Positions 11,927-24,400 of a stretch of DNA of 64,000 nucleotides are shown here, piece after piece. The translations under genes and the position numbers were made by a program. The stretch is taken from the NCBI GenBank assembly GCA_030248135.1, contig JASANC010002244.1:124001-188000 (forward strand). The letters run 5' to 3'. The stretch's first letter is position 1. The number at the start of each line of letters is the position of its first letter. The notes beneath the pieces are model-generated. The model had not been told where the DNA came from. It did not search any database and saw only the letters and a program-made list of their open reading frames with translations. Source of the stretch: Theristus sp. LFF4_11 (Eukaryota; Nematoda; Chromadorea; Monhysterida; Xyalidae).

Positions 11927-14227
11927 GTAAACGGGAAAAAATTGTTGGCAAAAATTTTTTTATGACACTCAGGACAGAAATAGAGATAGATTCGTTATTG
12001 TCTCAGATTTTGTAACCATCCGTCCAAACACTGACAAAAAATACTGACCAAGAAACAGACCAACTTATTCAGCAAACAGTCAGTCAGTTTCTTGGTCGGT
12101 TATTTTGTTCTGCGCCCTTTGTCCATTTTTATCCGTCAACCACCTGTTTGTTAGCTTTTGAATTGACAATCGGTATGTCCTGCATGACAGAAAAGTCCGC
12201 CAATAAGTGTGCTGAATTTGTTTTCATGCACAAAACGACTTATTGCGCGCTTATTTGATATTCGTTCATACCAAGAAAAATTACATCGAGTTTCGTTCAA
12301 GAATTCTATTTTGTATCGTACACTCCTCGTGAAGTTTTTATGATTGTATTTCATTGGCAGAGAAGATCAAACATGCATAACATAACATTAAAAGGATCAA
12401 AAGTCATTTTCGTGCGCTCTGGAAAACGTGTGGATCCAATAAAAGTGTAAGCGAGCTGTGACGAGCACAACTAAAACTGCGACTTTTTAAAGTTACGGTT
12501 CCTTTCTAGTGTAATCTGAAATCTAGTTGCCCAGATGTTGAACATTGGTGAAACTACTGAAATAACTAGCGTTACAGTCCCAAAGCTTCCTCTAGTGGTT
12601 CCATCTTCACCAAGCCGAACCGTACAGGGTGTGGCTGAATAAAATGTTGAATACTAGCCGTGGTTTCAAATGGATCATTTTAATTGAATAATAGAGAGGT
12701 TCAGGTATTGTATTAAAATTTTAAAAAGTGAAGTGAATCCCACATTAAAACCTGTCTGTCAGAAATAACATCATGCCGCTACTGTAACTGACGTCTTTGT
12801 TCAACGGTCAGACAGAACACTGCATGATCGCGTTTACTTTCGACGCACCGTGTTAAGTAGCACCATATTGGCATACGGTTTGACTGATTGCTGGAACATA
12901 AACTGATTACAAGTGCCGTCGCTCGCACAATCAGCGATGCCTTTTTTCATTTGGACACACTGCAAAAGTCGCTTGCGTTACAGTGAGACATTGCATCTGT
13001 CTCCAACGCGATTCAACTGGCCCGAAAATTGCGTTCCTAATACGTAGCTTGCTGAGATATCTCACATTCACACGCGTTTACTGGTGAAAACATATCAACG
13101 TTACATGTACCTAATCTTGGTTTCATTTTATACCCTCTCGATGCTTTGGAACATATGTTTTCGGAAGCATATTATATCGGTAAACATACACATGTACAAA
13201 AGTGTTTTTTATACTTATTTGCAAACGCAACTTTGCGCAAGCGCCATTTCTCAAACGACATTTTTTGTGCACGTGCGCCAGATTCCTTTGCCAACTCGTA
13301 TATGTACTTTTTTCTCCACTTCATATCTCTTTCCACATGTGTGTGTGTCTTTTCGGTTGCAGTTCAGTCAATATGTACATATGTATGCTCGTTCAAAGAC
13401 AAATATAAAAACAACACATGTTGTTGTTGCGCGACGGCTGTGTCACCGTGGCCATATGCTCTCGTCACATGACTCCTGGGGGACCTCAACAAAGGCTCGC
13501 TTAAAGTTTTTTTGCCAGCTTCTCTCCAGTCGAATGCTATTCACCACACCGATTGCGGATATCAGTTTCAGCGCGGATATGAATTGCGGAGATTCGCTTG
13601 TTCCTGTTTCCATGTTATGTGCTCGTTCTCTCTGGCGATAGCTCCACTTTGAAAAATTATGCCAAACAAAGCACCACGTTTTCATGCAGCACAGCTCAGA
13701 TTTCCACACAGCGATTTCAGTAAACATTGTCCGTAACAAATTACAGCTCGGGCCTGTGCTTCCGTCCACTCTTCATTGGTCTCTCTTTTTTCTCCACCAC
13801 CGCTGTGGCCAATTTCCTGGCGCCGCCAACGTTTAATATTCTACGGCTCGAGGTTTGCTTGTGCCCACGGTTGCCCGATTGTTTTCGGGCCGAAATAGTT
13901 TTGTAATTGTGTTTTTATGCAAACATTTGCGCGACATTGAATACGCGTCTGCGGCGGTATATGGCCTTTTTCTGCACTTTTGCGTGGATTATTCGTGCAT
14001 GTTCGCAACAAATATCGGCGTCTATTTCAACTTCGGACTTTTGAAACGGCCGCTCCCTAGGCGTGTGTCGTTTCGTTTCGGTTCGCCTTTGTCGACACAA
14101 ACGACCGTTTTTTCCATGTGATTTCCAACAACGCAATATGTTTGCATGAATGTTGCAAAGTTGGTCGCTCTTGTAATTGGTTAAAACGGAGGGCTGTGTT
14201 CACATCGGGCGAAACTTTTCAACGAAA

Positions 14228-17200
14228 ATGGACAACGTAACCGAATCTTCGCAGTCGCAACCAATGAGTCCAAATGGTAAGACAGCGCCGGTGCGTGCCG
14301 ATTTTGTTTTGCTTCTTCTGATTTGAGTTAAGCGTTTTTTTTGGAAATTGAAAATTGAAAAGTACGAAGTATTTTTTCATCGAGATCTTTAGCGTGTCTT
14401 GATTCTGCACTTCACTCCTGGTCAATGATTCCATTATGACCTGCCTTTTTCACTGCGAGCTGCTGCTCCAACCGCTTTGCTTTCCGTAGAGCTGTTCTCA
14501 ACAGGATTTACAAATAAAATATTTTGTAATTCAACCTCTTGCGTACAGTTCCACCGTGTATCTTTTTGACTCACAAAAAAGCCGTGACTAAGAACAACTC
14601 ATACACACGTTATACTCTAAAGTTGTCCCTTGTTTTCACTACTTCCAGTTTTTGAAAAATTCCATAGCTTTTGGTTCAAAATGAGTGAAACGTGACCTGC
14701 CGATAGCGCACAAGGCATCTTTGGGGATTCACGGTTTTGATTCGGTGATTTATGAATATTCCTGCTATGCGTGTGTCATACGGTTTTTCTCCGGGAAAAC
14801 AGCGAAATAAAAACTTCGGTGTCATTCTTGTAGTACAAATCGGTTTTATTGGCGTTGTCAACAGATAAACGATACTCATGGGACGGTCACATTTTTGGCG
14901 ACGGAGTTTTGACGTGAACTTTACTCTTGATCTGACACTATCTGGAAGTTTGACGTGCGTAAATGGGTTTGACATATCTGAAATGGAACTAACGTTTGTA
15001 CATTTTTGTAAGTTCGGAGGGATCAAACTGTCAACTTACAATGTATATCACATTGTCTTTGTCTGTCTTCAGAAATCAGAACAAGAAGCTTTTTACTGTT
15101 GTTGATGATTCTGATGGTTGAAATCTTGTTAAACTTGAGATTTTACATGTCACTTAAACTTTTAAAATGATTTTGTATTTTAAGACTCGTTTATGCCTGA
15201 CGTATGCAGACTTAGGTACCTACAAACGGGCATTTAAACGTCTCCCGCATTACCTCCTTTACTCATGGCATAATCTTTCTTGCCATGAAGATGTGAACAG
15301 TAATAAGCTGCAAAAAATTCAATTATTTTCTGCGCACTTTGAAACCAGGAATTATTTTCAAAAGAAGCCAGCTGCTCGCAGCGTGACTGACTAAAGAGGC
15401 GTGTCAGTAAAATATATCAATCATAGTGACACCACCACCAATGCGTTAATATGCGCTAGATGTTGTTTTCCAGTTAGGTTGCTAACTTGGTATTTTTGTA
15501 TTTAATACATATGTATGTACATATGTTGCAAGTATGTTTCCTTAAAACTATTCACAACAAAATAGTCAGAGCTCAATCAATTCCTCGTTTCGTTCTCCCG
15601 GCCTTAATACGAACAGTCTCAATTCGAGCATTCACAGCGCCAAAAAGTTGTGCCAAGTGTGTTACTAGGTATCTGTCTATGTGTTCGCAATTGCGCAGCT
15701 GTATAGCTGTTAACTTTTAAGCGCACGTACATACATACATGTACATATAGCTGCAGCTATGTAGCTACTCGCTATATACTCGTTGTTCCAGTATTTAATG
15801 CAAACGCGTGCACGGTGCAACTGATGAAGAAAATGTTGGAAAACAGGAGAAAAAGAGCGAGTGAGTGAGTGAGCGAAACAGTATAGCGGAGAGCGAATGA
15901 AATAATATTGGTCAAAAGAAAAGAACGCGCGGCGCGAAGACAAGACAAGACGAGTAGAAGAAAAAAGGAGACGGTATGGGCAACTTGGACGCTCTTTAAT
16001 CGCCGCCCCGTCTGATGCCACAATGTGTTTGATTGTATGTTCCTATGGATCCACTCTGCAGCCGCGTCCATGTGTCTCGCTCAGTCTTGGGCGTATATAT
16101 CGTTTGTGTGTTGTTGGAAGTTTTTCGATTGACTGCGACTAACGTACACCGCAACAAAAATAAAAACCTATGGTGTCCGGGAGCCTATCTCGGCACACGC
16201 TGCACTGAAGACCACGTCTTTTGCCTGATGGGTCTGCCATCAGGTTATTTCGCTTAAAGCTAGCTGGCAATGGCATCTTATATGTCTGTTAGACATGCCA
16301 CAATATAATATCGGCTCTCGCTTCCAGCACGTACGATTAAATGGCACTACATAAGGCTGACGGTAACATTTGACAGATAGTTAGATACCTACAGACATGT
16401 TTAAAAGTTGTTGTTGTTGTTGTTTTGGCCGCTGGTTGAAAACTAGACGTTTTTCTGCAGAGTTCAGCGAATACTTTGCTAGCTGGCCAAGAAGCTGAAA
16501 GTTTCACTGACGTGGTTTCTTGGCGAGTTGTGTGCCACTACCCCACCAACCGATATTTTGAAGGTGCATAATGCGGGTGGTTGGTGGTTATTGAGAGTTT
16601 AATGTTGGATTTTGAGGTGGTATGAAATAAAGTTCCGCGTTTAACGTGGAATTTACTTGCCTGGAGTCTGGAACCTAAGCTGTGTAGAACACCTATTTAT
16701 AAAAAACTGTGTGTGTTTGACTTTTTTCATTTAAAAAATTGACCACGTAATGCAATGCAGTGTTAAAAAAGTAAACCTTTCTCTAACGACTTATTATGAC
16801 TTAGACGTACATTTTTGTATGTATAATTATGTAGGTTCATCTTTTTTTTGTCATCAATGCAGATGACTTTTAAATTGCGCAGGCAATCTGTATTAACTAT
16901 ACTTCAAACTTTTTTCAAATTAACTATTTTCAACTTGATGACAACAAATCTCATTTCCCAAACAACAACTATGAACACCAATAAACAAAATGCTCTTCGT
17001 CGAGCGACTTTGTCAAGTTCAAATTTAACACCAGCCCTCAATTCCCGCAGACACAACATGCGATGACAGTAATAAGGCGTGCATATCTGGTGGAGTTTAG
17101 TTGGTGATACGTCTAACCAGCGAAAAGTTTAAGGCAGCAACTTTAGCGAATCAGGTTTTCATGATCGTCGCACGCCGGGTTTTTTCTCTCGTCTCCACAT

Positions 17201-18407
17201 TCCAGCTCTTCTCTGCTTTGTGTCTTTATCCGCAGTCCGGTTCTTCTGTGTACTCCAGTTCTTCAACAAAGCCCATGAAACTTATTCATACGTATATAGT
17301 TGTGTACAATTGTGCGTTATGGGCGCGCGCGCATGCGCGGACCCTCATAATACGCTCACGGTGTCGTGGTGAGTAATTTAATTTCTTCCGGGCTCGCATA
17401 CACACGCGCGCGCACGCACTGGCAGGGCAGTCAACCAGCGGTATCAAGTGAGTATTATGACTGGCACTTTTGGATTTTTGTTATTTCTGGGGATTTGTAA
17501 CCGCGATTGTTCTAGTGAACAGGTGAAAAGTGACCGGGGTAATTGTTTGAAAGTCGAACTTAATTTGAACTATTGGAGTTTGAATTTCGAATCTGCGTAA
17601 CTCGTCTCAAGTGAAAAGTATCCTTCGCCAAGTTTGAGCTGTGGTCAAGCATGCGCACAGTAAGCTCTGTTAGCTTGGCAACAAAGAACGTTATCGGAAC
17701 CGCATGTTTTGAATGCCTGATCCACATTAAAATCTAATCCTGAACAAAATCTGGTGGCAGTTTTCTCAGTGTAAAACTAAAATCTTGTCCTCTGGTCGTG
17801 GTGACCACACGGTTCGGTTACACTCCATAATTGTCCCGGTGTTTTCACCAAATTTCACCGCGGACTCGCGAATTACAAAAACAATCCTTCCCCGACACTG
17901 TCCTGGTGTTAGGTGCGCGTCTGTCGCCCGTTCATCGACTTCTCTCCTTTCTCTCTCACTCGCGCCTCGTATCGCCACGGTGTGAGCCATGTGCATGGCG
18001 TTTATTTTCAATTTGTAATATTATATTGTGTGTGTGTGTCCATATTGTATGAGAATACCGTTGGTCGCTCAGCGCTGACTTTGTCTTTGTGCTAACTGAC
18101 ACACACGCGGTTTGTGTCTGTGAGCGTTTTTTTTCAAAGCCCCGGCTCGACAGCGAATCCGCACGTCACATTTTCATGCTAGCAAAAAAAGAAGTTACAT
18201 TCAAGTAACCAAGTAATGTACACAGTAAATAACGGTTATTCATCTCGTGAAAAGCAGACAGCTTGTCTCGCTTTTGTTTTCTTATCAATAATGTTTTTGC
18301 CTTCATTCTCTTTCAGAGACCACCAATCTATTGATGAAAGAATTGGATCAGATCCGGTCTTCCACGGCTGCAGTTATCAACAACAACAACAACAACACGA
18401 CAAAGAG

Positions 18408-18445
<38 letters not shown>

Positions 18446-18450
18446 GCATC

Positions 18451-18484
<34 letters not shown>

Positions 18485-21400
18485 GCAACAACAACAACAA
18501 CAACAACATCGACAAATATACGACGTTTGAGCGACCAATCAGCACCACGGAGCCGCCATTGTCACTGCATCCGGCGCTGCCCGCGCTCACGGAGGCTCCC
18601 GCTGATGTTGCGCCTCCGTTCAGCCCAAAGGCACGGTTTTTTTCTGTTTTTTCGTCACTTACGCACCACTGGTATACTGAAGAAAATTAAAAAAAAACAA
18701 AAGGTTCAATAGTTTATTGAGCTACCGATGTATACCACTGGTTAATGAACAGAATGTTGAGTGAATCTTGATTGGCAAAAACGTCGTCTGTTGGAAAACT
18801 CAAAGAAATCTTTGAGTAAACCAGAGTCAGCAAACGAATGTTGGCAAATCGTAGTACACTCAACATTATGTTGAGTAACCAGTAGTAAGTCAAAACTGCA
18901 TTTTAGAGGAATTTAGTCAGCAGGGTAAATGAAGATTTGTGGAACAAAAATCCAACGGTGACGTTTACTGATCCCCGGTTGGGAATTTTCCAAAAACACC
19001 GAAACCATCCCACTAGTATTTTTCCCGGTCTGAGTCGAGTTGCGATTTTTCTCTCCAAAAACTCCGAAACCAGCGCGCTGTTTTTTCCAGTCGACCCGCT
19101 TCGCGTTGAAAAGCACGACGACCCCGACCAACAACAACAACAGCAGAGCAACACTGATCACCGCCACCAGCAGTAATCACCTGCCGACTCGAAGCGCGCC
19201 TCATGCGTCCGGTTCGCCGATCTTCATCGCGAATCACCACAATCACACGCAGAATCACGTCAATCAACATCAACAACCACTCCACCATCATTACCCGGCG
19301 TCATCGGCGGGCGTTTCGCCGCGCGTGGGCCCGCCGCTTCATCTGTCGGACGGCGAGATCACGGTCACGACACCGCGACGACGACCGTCGTTGCCCGCGG
19401 TGACCGCGTCGAGCCAGGCGTCGCGGTCGTTGGCGAAAGCGCTGCTGCATGCCGTCAAGAATCGGTCGGTTTAGGGCGGCGCGGCGGGCACACGGTTTTG
19501 TGTGAAGCGCGGGGCGGTTTGTTGATGTGCTGGTTCGGTCTTGGTCACTTGTGAAGAACAAATAGTGACCAGTTTCTGTTGGAAATCGTTGCCCGCGGTG
19601 ACCGCATCGAGTTGGACGACCGCGCGATCCGGTCGCGAAAGTCATCACGCGTATCGTTAGGAATCGGTCGGGTTGGGGGTGGGGACGGTTTTTTTTGCGA
19701 AACTCGGGTTTGATGTGGTTTGGGTTAATGTGAGTTTAAAAAAAGGTGGAAGTGGAGGGGCGATTTTTTGTGAAGCACCCCCCCCTCGCCGGTGGTGGTG
19801 GTTTGATCTAACGCTGTGGTCATTTGTGAAAATAAACAGTGACCACTTTTTGTTGCAAATTTCAGTTGTAAAGTTTTTTTTGAGAAAACTCTAAGTTTTG
19901 GTCTTTTTTAGAACGTGATCAAACTACAACTGTCATTATCTTTGAGTTTCTTGTGAATGTTTGGCCAAAAACAACTTTTTGGAAATCATTTTTAAAAGTT
20001 GTATTTTTTCTGTTCCTTGTGAGCATGTATTCATGAGCATGTTCCTTGTATTCAATGAGCAGCTTTTTTACGGGTACATAATCATTTGTGGAAGTGACTC
20101 CTTTCAAAATAGTCCATATTGAAAAACGGTTCGGTTGTACAAAAGTTGTTCAATGGTTTTGTTGAACATTTTGCAAAGCCCAATTGAAATTGAAATTTGC
20201 CAGCTACTCATTATTGGGCACGGAGCACGGGCGCACTCAATCATTTTTTCTGCTGACATATTCAAAGTGACGACGGTGGTTCCGGTGGTCTCTTTGTCGG
20301 GTTTTTCGGTGAAAAAAAGTACAACGGAACTAATTTCATATTCCGTTACCGTTACGTTTAATACGAGGTTTACATCTGTTTCAAATTTACTTTATCGCAT
20401 AGCTTACAGGTTTTTTCCGTATTACTTAATTTTTCGAGCAACTTTGGTGACCTGTATCATTCGCGCGAAAAGGGATCTTTCAGATTGTAAGAGGTTTTTT
20501 TGGGCAAACCGAAAAAAGTTCCGCTGGCTGTGTCTCTCTGCGTTTTGGTGATCGTATCTCGCTAATGGAGTTTTTTCTGCCACTTCTTCCACGCGGCGCG
20601 GAACAAGCACGAAATTCCGACTTCTCTTTTTCTCCCGACCTCCTTTTATTCAAAAGACCTGTGCGCCACCGAAGTTTCGGCGTTTCGGTCTTCTATCTGA
20701 TGAAGAAAAAGTGGCCAAGTTTGCGGTTGTTGCCATTTTCTTCGCATGTCATACACTATCGTAGTGGCAAACCGACAGCAGGTTTGCTGATAATTCTTCC
20801 ATAACAAGGCTATGGTCCCATTAAGAAATGGTTCTTTTGTCACACGGATACCTGACGAAGAAAGAACGCAGTTCGGTCGCGATATATTGGCAATTTTGGC
20901 AACTATTTCTGGCCCAGTGTTGCCCCAAAAATCTGATTCGGACCCACGCAAACACACAGGCCATATATCTACGGCACTTCAGCGCGTGTTCAGTATAATG
21001 GGTGCGCTTTTATTTATTGGCCCCTGATAGAATTTTGATTTTGTCATGTTCCTTTCCAGTCTAAAACCGCAGTGGTTGGGTTTTTAGAATCTTTTTTCGC
21101 TGTATGTGGTGAAGAAAAGTTTTTCGGGGTGACCCCATCTCTGCTGGAATTTGGCGGAAATCTGGTTGTTGTCGGAAAAGTCCATTATCACAATCAGTTT
21201 TGTCGTCAGACGCAATGACGTGTTTTGGTGCCGTGTGCCGAATACCCGGGTGTGTGTCTGTATGTGTGTACACGTTTTGTTTTAATTGCGGATGTCTTTG
21301 CGTGCGTGCTTCTATGGGAATCCCGTGGGGTTTCCGAAGAAGAAGCACAGAGAACCGAAAATAGCTTTACTGTCCTGATGATCAGGGGACAAACAAATGC

Positions 21401-24400
21401 ACTTTTGTTACTGGTGACAATATTGCAGTTTCCATTTCATTAAAACAATCCGATGCTTACATGATTATCCTGTAATCTTGGCACTTCGCTTCAACTAAAT
21501 CGTGAAAATCTCATTCTCCTCTCTTCAAAACTCTGCAAAACCTGTACTCATTACAGACCGTAAATCAAACTGTACCATGTCACACACACATTAATTCCGC
21601 AAACATTTATGCGATCCAGTGCATGGTGCCATGATGGTGCGGCCACACGAGCAATACTGTCACAGAACACGAGAGAAGAAGCTCAAAAAGGTGTATGGAA
21701 GGAATTCATTGTAGAAAAACTCATTTTAACCACCGCTAGTCCAGTCAGTCAGTCATACATGTAGCTGCAGTTTAACCGTGTCCATGTGCATATACATGCC
21801 AGCATATGCCGTAACCCCATGCCATCGCATCCATTCATATTTCATCGCCTCTTATATTATATTCTTCTTTTTCTTCTTCTTCTTCTTAACAATCTTCTAC
21901 TCCCGTGTTTGTGCAGTTTTCTCGATCTTAGAACGCGCTTCCGTGTGTGTGTGTCGTCACGGGCAAACAAGCGACCGCTGTCCCGGATGTTATAACACTT
22001 TGCATCGGAATCTTGCCGGCCGGATTTGTTATTTTACCGGTCGTAATGCTTGGTGGTGGGGTTGGTTCTGCGGGGAACTTTGGTCTCTCGAGTTTCTTGA
22101 CTTTGAGGCTGTTTTGGAGAGCAATCAATTAATTCGCTTTGTGTATCCGTTCATAAATGCAAGCCAGTCACTGTGCCCGAAATGTCAGTTTCTACCACGT
22201 TTCTAACGACAAACATTCCAAAATGGGCGGCCCCGAAAGTTTACAAATTCCAAAATGAACTCTTGTCATGTCACCGGAGCTGACCGGTACAGCGGTGCCC
22301 TCTCCCCTCCGTCTCTGTCGCTCTCTACTAAAGAGACGGTTTTGAAATTGTGTATGACTTTTAATTTCGTATGAGGTATGAGCACACACACAGTCATCAT
22401 CAGTTTCGCTCAAAACCACACATTCATGCTTTTCTGTTGATGTATTTCTGGAGCTTCGGATAACGGTGACAGAATTTATGATGACCTAAAACGATGACCA
22501 GCACTGTTTCACCACTTTTGTAATAAGTCACTGTTTCTGCCACAAATCACATGTGTGAGGCCAGAAGACCATGCGAAGCCAAAAAGCCCCATAGGCCACA
22601 AGAGGTTAAAAACTTGAAAAATGCGATGTCGCCGTGTTTGGCGCCGAGTTGGCAGCTCTTGCGTGATGTTGTTGTCTTGCTGGCGGTACTGGTTCTGCAG
22701 GTACACAGCAAATTTGAATTCATTGTCGCACGTCACTTGAGTTTCACCACATCAATCATTTGTATAACGGTGGGCCATTTATCTAAAAGTGTATAGTCCT
22801 TTCTTGTCGAATATTGTGACTACAGTCAATCCTAATTTATGGTGGGAATCAACTGACTGGTTGGGATTAGGGTATGCATGCTTTCTGTGCAGGCATTGCT
22901 GTGTGGGCGGAGTTTGGTTTGCACGGAAAGCATGCATACCGTAATCCCAACCATTCAGCGGATTCCCTATAATTTAGAGTTCGACTGTAAAACATTTTTC
23001 TTGGCACGCACATCACGAGCACACAGTTTGTTTCGTTGTTTCTGTCGGCACGTTTGTTCTGATGATAGACTCCACCGAATTTTCTGTCCGTCGGTCACGT
23101 CAGCACAAACTGAACATTTCGTTCCATGTTTTGTCGATCAAAATCACACTACTGTCTTAGTCGATCACCATCACTAGCGTGCAGAGAGATCAGCAGTTTT
23201 AGTTGTTTGAGACGAGCCCAGGACATGTTTCCGTGGTTGAGTTGGCCGCGCACCGAGAAACGGTCTGATAAATAACGAGAATTTTGTTGTTGGTTGTTCT
23301 ACTGAGAAAATAACTGGCGCCACCTTTGACGGCATTGCTACTTTGAAATATGGCAGTAAATGACGGCCCGTGACATTAAGTGACATCTGGTGGCATAAAT
23401 ATAGTAGTGTCAGGTGGCATCACGTGACGCTACATGGTATAAAAAGTGCTAGATAACATAAAGTTACGCCACGTAGAGCACATGTCGCCAAGTGGCATTA
23501 TGTGATGCCAGGTGGCAATCAGCAACACCAGGTGATAGAAGATAATGCCAGGCGGTAATAAGTGGCACCAAGTGGCTTCAAGTGGCTTTAAGTGACGCCA
23601 AGTGTTACTATAGCGGCATTCATGAAGTAGTATTTAGTGACGCGTAGCTGTGTTAAAACATAGCTACGCAGTCATTAAATGCTTGTTCATGAATGCTCCT
23701 TAAGTGCCACTAAGTAGCACTAAGTGACGCCAGGTGATTTTTGATGACACCAGACGACATTTTTAAGTTACACCAGGTGGGCAGCATAAAAAAGCCAACT
23801 AGAATTCAGCAATGCCGTTTTCAACGCCAGATTTGTTTTAGACAAGGTGGTGCCAGTTGGTTTCTCACCGGCGACGTTCACTTCCAACGTATCCCTCTCG
23901 AACTGTCGAAACGTCAACACTTCATTCCAGTTGCCGCCAACGAGGTAGCAGTCTCGGCAATCTTGCGCCGAACAAGAAGCAACAACAATCGGAACTTGTT
24001 GCCAACAACAACAACAACAACAACACTTTGCACGGCAACAATCCGAATCTACTGACGCATCAGCAACAGCAGCTACAGCAGCCCGTTCTCGTGAACGGAC
24101 ACGCGAAGCAAACTGATCAATTGGTAAGTATGGGCTGTTTGTGAGAGCCTGTCACAGAGACACAGTCGGTCAAAGAAGAGAAAATAATGACGAAACCAGC
24201 AGTGTTTTTTTCTCCTTTTTGCGTTGACTCACATGTAACAGCATCGAATTTAGTAGCTTCTGTAGCTTGGTGGTTAGCAGAGATGACTCACGGACTACCA
24301 ATATTGGGTGGTTTACGGGGGGGGGGCGACCCTGTTTTAAACAAAATGAAATGAATAAACAGCCGTGCATCCACTGCTCGAAATCGATTGATCGAGTTTA

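Larger units (their letters stand above)
19465..23930 (+). other. 4.5 kb intron of the propeller gene
   Basis: It is bounded by donor CG|GTCGGT and acceptor ATTCCAG|T, which together restore the reading frame. It contains a TTC-rich tract near 21860-21890, a family B MITE (22823-22987), a degenerate GTGGCA-type repeat field (about 23365-23780) and a family C palindrome (23615-23698). I see no convincing extra exon; ORFs of up to 142 codons here look like chance. Confidence 0.6.

Noticed and set aside
16848..17066. Thr/Asn-rich ORF as an extra exon of the propeller gene
   Set aside because: It ends in a stop without a fitting donor, and the neighbouring exons already join in phase without it.
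18348..18590. Minus-strand polyleucine ORF resembling a membrane segment
   Set aside because: It is the complement of a CAA repeat in a coding exon on the other strand.
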